Shown here one piece after another: positions 15,320 to 16,702 of a stretch of 16,702 bases of DNA. The position numbers and the translations under genes were made by a program. Position 1 is the first letter of the stretch. Every line of letters starts with the position of its first letter. Below the pieces are notes generated by a model, which ran no database searches, had not been told where the DNA came from, and was given only the letters and a program-made list of their open reading frames with translations. Source of the stretch: Rhodospirillaceae bacterium (GTDB taxonomy: Bacteria; Pseudomonadota; Alphaproteobacteria; Rhodospirillales; Rhodospirillaceae); the NCBI GenBank assembly GCA_002691085.1, contig NZGX01000088.1, forward strand, positions 1-16,702. The letters run 5' to 3'.

Positions 15320-15529
15320 ATGAAGAAAAAGCTTAGAGATTCAGACAAAAGCGAAGTTATTGAAATGGCTCTTTCTGACCATGTTAGCTTTAACAGTATT
15401 TATAAACTTTATGGTTTGAGAGAGAAAGATGTTAAAGAGTTAATGAGAGATTCTCTAAAAAAAACAAGCTATGAAACCTGGAGGAAAAGGGTAAGAAAAT
15501 TTTCAGACAGAAGAGAGCATTACAAGTAG
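15320..15529 (+). CDS. DUF2805 / TIGR03643-like small protein
   Basis: 69 aa, basic and soluble. The pattern MALSDHVSFNSIYKLYGLREKDVKELMR (16-43) followed by SYETWRKRVRKFSDRRE matches the DUF2805/TIGR03643 family from memory: a helix-turn-helix-like N-terminal half with a Trp-Arg-Lys-Arg-Val C-terminal motif. The function is unknown; such proteins may bind nucleic acid, and I recall members near photolyase-type genes, which are not present here. ATG 15320 has a poor ribosome site. Divergent from the isochorismatase-family gene across 154 bp and 25 bp upstream of the nitroreductase gene. Confidence 0.7.
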   Translation: MKKKLRDSDKSEVIEMALSDHVSFNSIYKLYGLREKDVKELMRDSLKKTSYETWRKRVRKFSDRREHYK

Positions 15530-15554
15530 AAAGATACTAATAAGGAGAATGTTA

Positions 15555-16112
15555 ATGAATGCTATAGACAATATTTTAAAAAGAAATTCTCCTAGAGAAT
15601 TAATTGCCCCACATCCAACTGAAGAAGAAATGAATATAGTTTTCAATTGTGCCTTAAGAGCTCCTGATCATGCATGGTTAAGGCCCTCAAGGTTTATTCA
15701 GGTTACTGGAGATGGTTTAGTAAAACTATCTAAAATCTTCCAAGAATTTGCTAGAGACAATATAAATAATTTGAATGATACAATACTTGAGAAATATAGA
15801 AATGCTCCTTTTCGGGCTCCTATGGTTATTATTCTTATCTCAAATATACGAATTCATCCAAAGGTTCCAGAAATAGAGCAAATGTTATCAACTGCAGCTG
15901 CAACTCAGAATATTCTTCTAGCTTTAAATGCTTTGGGTTATGGAGGTATATGGAGAACTGGAAAATTTGCATTAAATGAAATAGTTGCGAAGTATTTGGG
16001 TTTAGATGACAATCAAAAAGTCCTTGGGTATTTATATGTTGGGAAAACTTCTGGGAGTTTAAAGAAGATACCTCAATTAGATATTTCTAAATTTGTACAA
16101 AAATGGTCATAA
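15555..16112 (+). CDS. Nitroreductase-family FMN oxidoreductase (YdjA-like)
   Basis: 185 aa, on the short side as usual for YdjA-type members. Seen: RNSPRELIAP (about 11-20, FMN phosphate-binding Arg), APDHAWLRPSRFI (about 36-48), and GYGGIWRTGKFA (about 134-145) with GYLYVGKTSG near the end, all family signature positions. Binds FMN as a homodimer and reduces nitro, quinone or dihydropteridine-like compounds with NAD(P)H; the true substrate is unknown. Start choice: AAGGAG (15542-15547) is 7 bases before ATG 15555, whereas ATG 15549 lies only 1 base after it, so 15555 is preferred. 60 bp before the alkyltransferase gene. Confidence 0.85.
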   Translation: MNAIDNILKRNSPRELIAPHPTEEEMNIVFNCALRAPDHAWLRPSRFIQVTGDGLVKLSKIFQEFARDNINNLNDTILEKYRNAPFRAPMVIILISNIRIHPKVPEIEQMLSTAAATQNILLALNALGYGGIWRTGKFALNEIVAKYLGLDDNQKVLGYLYVGKTSGSLKKIPQLDISKFVQKWS

Positions 16113-16172
16113 GGGAAGTTTATTTCAATATTTTTGGATAAAAATTTAAACTGTTTGTAATAGAAATAAGTT

Positions 16173-16457
16173 ATGAAGAGAAATCATAAAAAAAAACCTA
16201 CCACTTTTCAGGTTAAAGTCTGGGATGAATTAAAGAAAATACCCTTTGGACAAACAAGGTCCTATAAGGATATAGCGATTTTGATTGGAAGCCCAAACTC
16301 TTCAAGGGCAGTAGCAAATGCTTGTGCTAGTAATCCATTTCCAATTGAAGTTCCCTGCCATAGAGTAATTAGATCCGATGGAGCTCTTGGAGGTTACAGT
16401 GGTGGTGGTGGAATAATAATGAAGAAGAAATTGCTTGATAATGAAAGATCTAAATAA
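16173..16457 (+). CDS. Short O6-alkylguanine-DNA alkyltransferase (MGMT family)
   Basis: 94 aa, only the C-terminal active domain of Ogt/Ada (E. coli Ogt 171 aa). Removes alkyl groups from guanine onto its own Cys. Seen: FQVKVWDELKKIPFGQTRSYKDIA (12-35), the DNA-binding helix with the Arg finger Arg45 in SSRAVANACASNPFPI, and the active site PCHRVIRSDG (61-70) with Cys62 and GGYSGG. The Cys rules out the inactive ATL type, which has Trp. Lacking the N-terminal domain it could still be active, as other one-domain members exist. Overlaps the next small ORF by 17 bp at its 3' end. Confidence 0.85.
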   Translation: MKRNHKKKPTTFQVKVWDELKKIPFGQTRSYKDIAILIGSPNSSRAVANACASNPFPIEVPCHRVIRSDGALGGYSGGGGIIMKKKLLDNERSK

Positions 16458-16569
16458 TAAACAGCCAAAACCTTCTTATTATTTGAATAAGCAGGGTTTC
16501 TTTTACTATCAGAAAAGCTTGGAAGATGCTTGGGTAAATAAAATTATGCCGGGCTATTATAGGGGATAA
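16441..16569 (+). CDS. Small basic aromatic ORF, 42 aa
   Basis: Frame from ATG 16441 to TAA 16567-16569, overlapping the alkyltransferase gene by 17 bp in a different frame. Composition is Lys- and aromatic-rich (YYLNKQGFFYYQKS and MPGYYRG), soluble, no membrane segment. AAGAAG is about 13 bases upstream. The following gene begins 3 bp on, with its AGGGGA ribosome site lying inside this frame's last codons, so translation may be coupled. No family recognised; real gene status is likely but not certain. Confidence 0.5.
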   Translation: MKDLNNKQPKPSYYLNKQGFFYYQKSLEDAWVNKIMPGYYRG

Positions 16570-16572
16570 AAA

Positions 16573-16702
16573 GTGAAATTAACAACAAAACAACTAAAAC
16601 AAATAATAAAAGAAGAATTAATGGAAATGGCTGATGATAATCGTGAACTCCCTAAACAGTTTTCAACTGTTATGACAGGGGCTCACAAACTTTACAATCA
16701 AC
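16573..16702 (+). CDS. Start of a protein with a KLTxxQLxxIIxEEL N-terminus (cut by window)
   Basis: GTG 16573 with AGGGGA (16561-16566) 6 bases upstream opens a frame that runs to the window end (43 codons). It begins KLTTKQLKQIIKEELMEM, close to the KxTxxQLxxIIxEE start I recall from structural and unknown proteins of marine phages and metagenomes, followed by a polar stretch (DDNRELPKQFSTV). Too little is present to name it; it may be a phage-derived or host gene. Confidence 0.55.
   Translation, partial: MKLTTKQLKQIIKEELMEMADDNRELPKQFSTVMTGAHKLYNQ

Overview
The window is AT-rich DNA (by eye about one third G+C), densely packed, with no gap between genes longer than about 160 bp. No tRNA, rRNA, CRISPR array, transposase or integrase was seen. 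It looks like the chromosome of a streamlined, probably marine, Proteobacterium. GlmU and GlmS carry motifs that, from memory, fit Alphaproteobacteria better than Gammaproteobacteria: an ALPHA-type follow-HLE and KxNHLxYVGD region in GlmU, and the adjacent glmU-glmS order. That placement is tentative and should be tested by phylogeny.

Layout: (1) 1-3376, minus strand: a cobalamin-dependent methionine synthase split into two ORFs, with the homocysteine half upstream and the folate/B12/SAM half downstream, joined by an ATGA stop-start overlap. A good sigma70-type promoter precedes it. The last ~86 bp at the left edge no longer match the family. (2) 3488-4456, plus: an AhpD-like peroxidase-related protein and a conserved hypothetical protein. 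(3) 4492-8833, plus: purT, glmU and glmS, giving formate-dependent purine synthesis followed by UDP-GlcNAc synthesis (GlmS makes GlcN-6-P and GlmU makes UDP-GlcNAc for peptidoglycan and LPS). (4) 8853-10614, plus: small membrane or unknown proteins and a MerC-like protein, placed directly after the glmS 3' end, which is the classical Tn7 target sequence. (5) 10774-12404, plus: a Tat-exported DUF1838-like protein, an MsrQ/ferric-reductase-like membrane protein and a 48-aa membrane protein. (6) 12429-14557, plus: endonuclease III (nth) with an unusual Cys cluster, a DUF4149-like membrane protein, an exported ABM-fold protein and a VOC protein. (7) 14563-15165, minus: an isochorismatase-family hydrolase. 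(8) 15320-16702, plus: a DUF2805-like protein, a YdjA-like nitroreductase, a short O6-alkylguanine-DNA alkyltransferase, an overlapping 42-aa ORF, and the start of a protein with a phage-like N-terminal motif.

The most interesting points are the split metH; the Tat-protein plus heme-membrane-protein pair, which resembles the layout of MsrPQ with an uncharacterised exported partner; the Nth Cys arrangement; three small genes not previously obvious; and the non-matching left edge.
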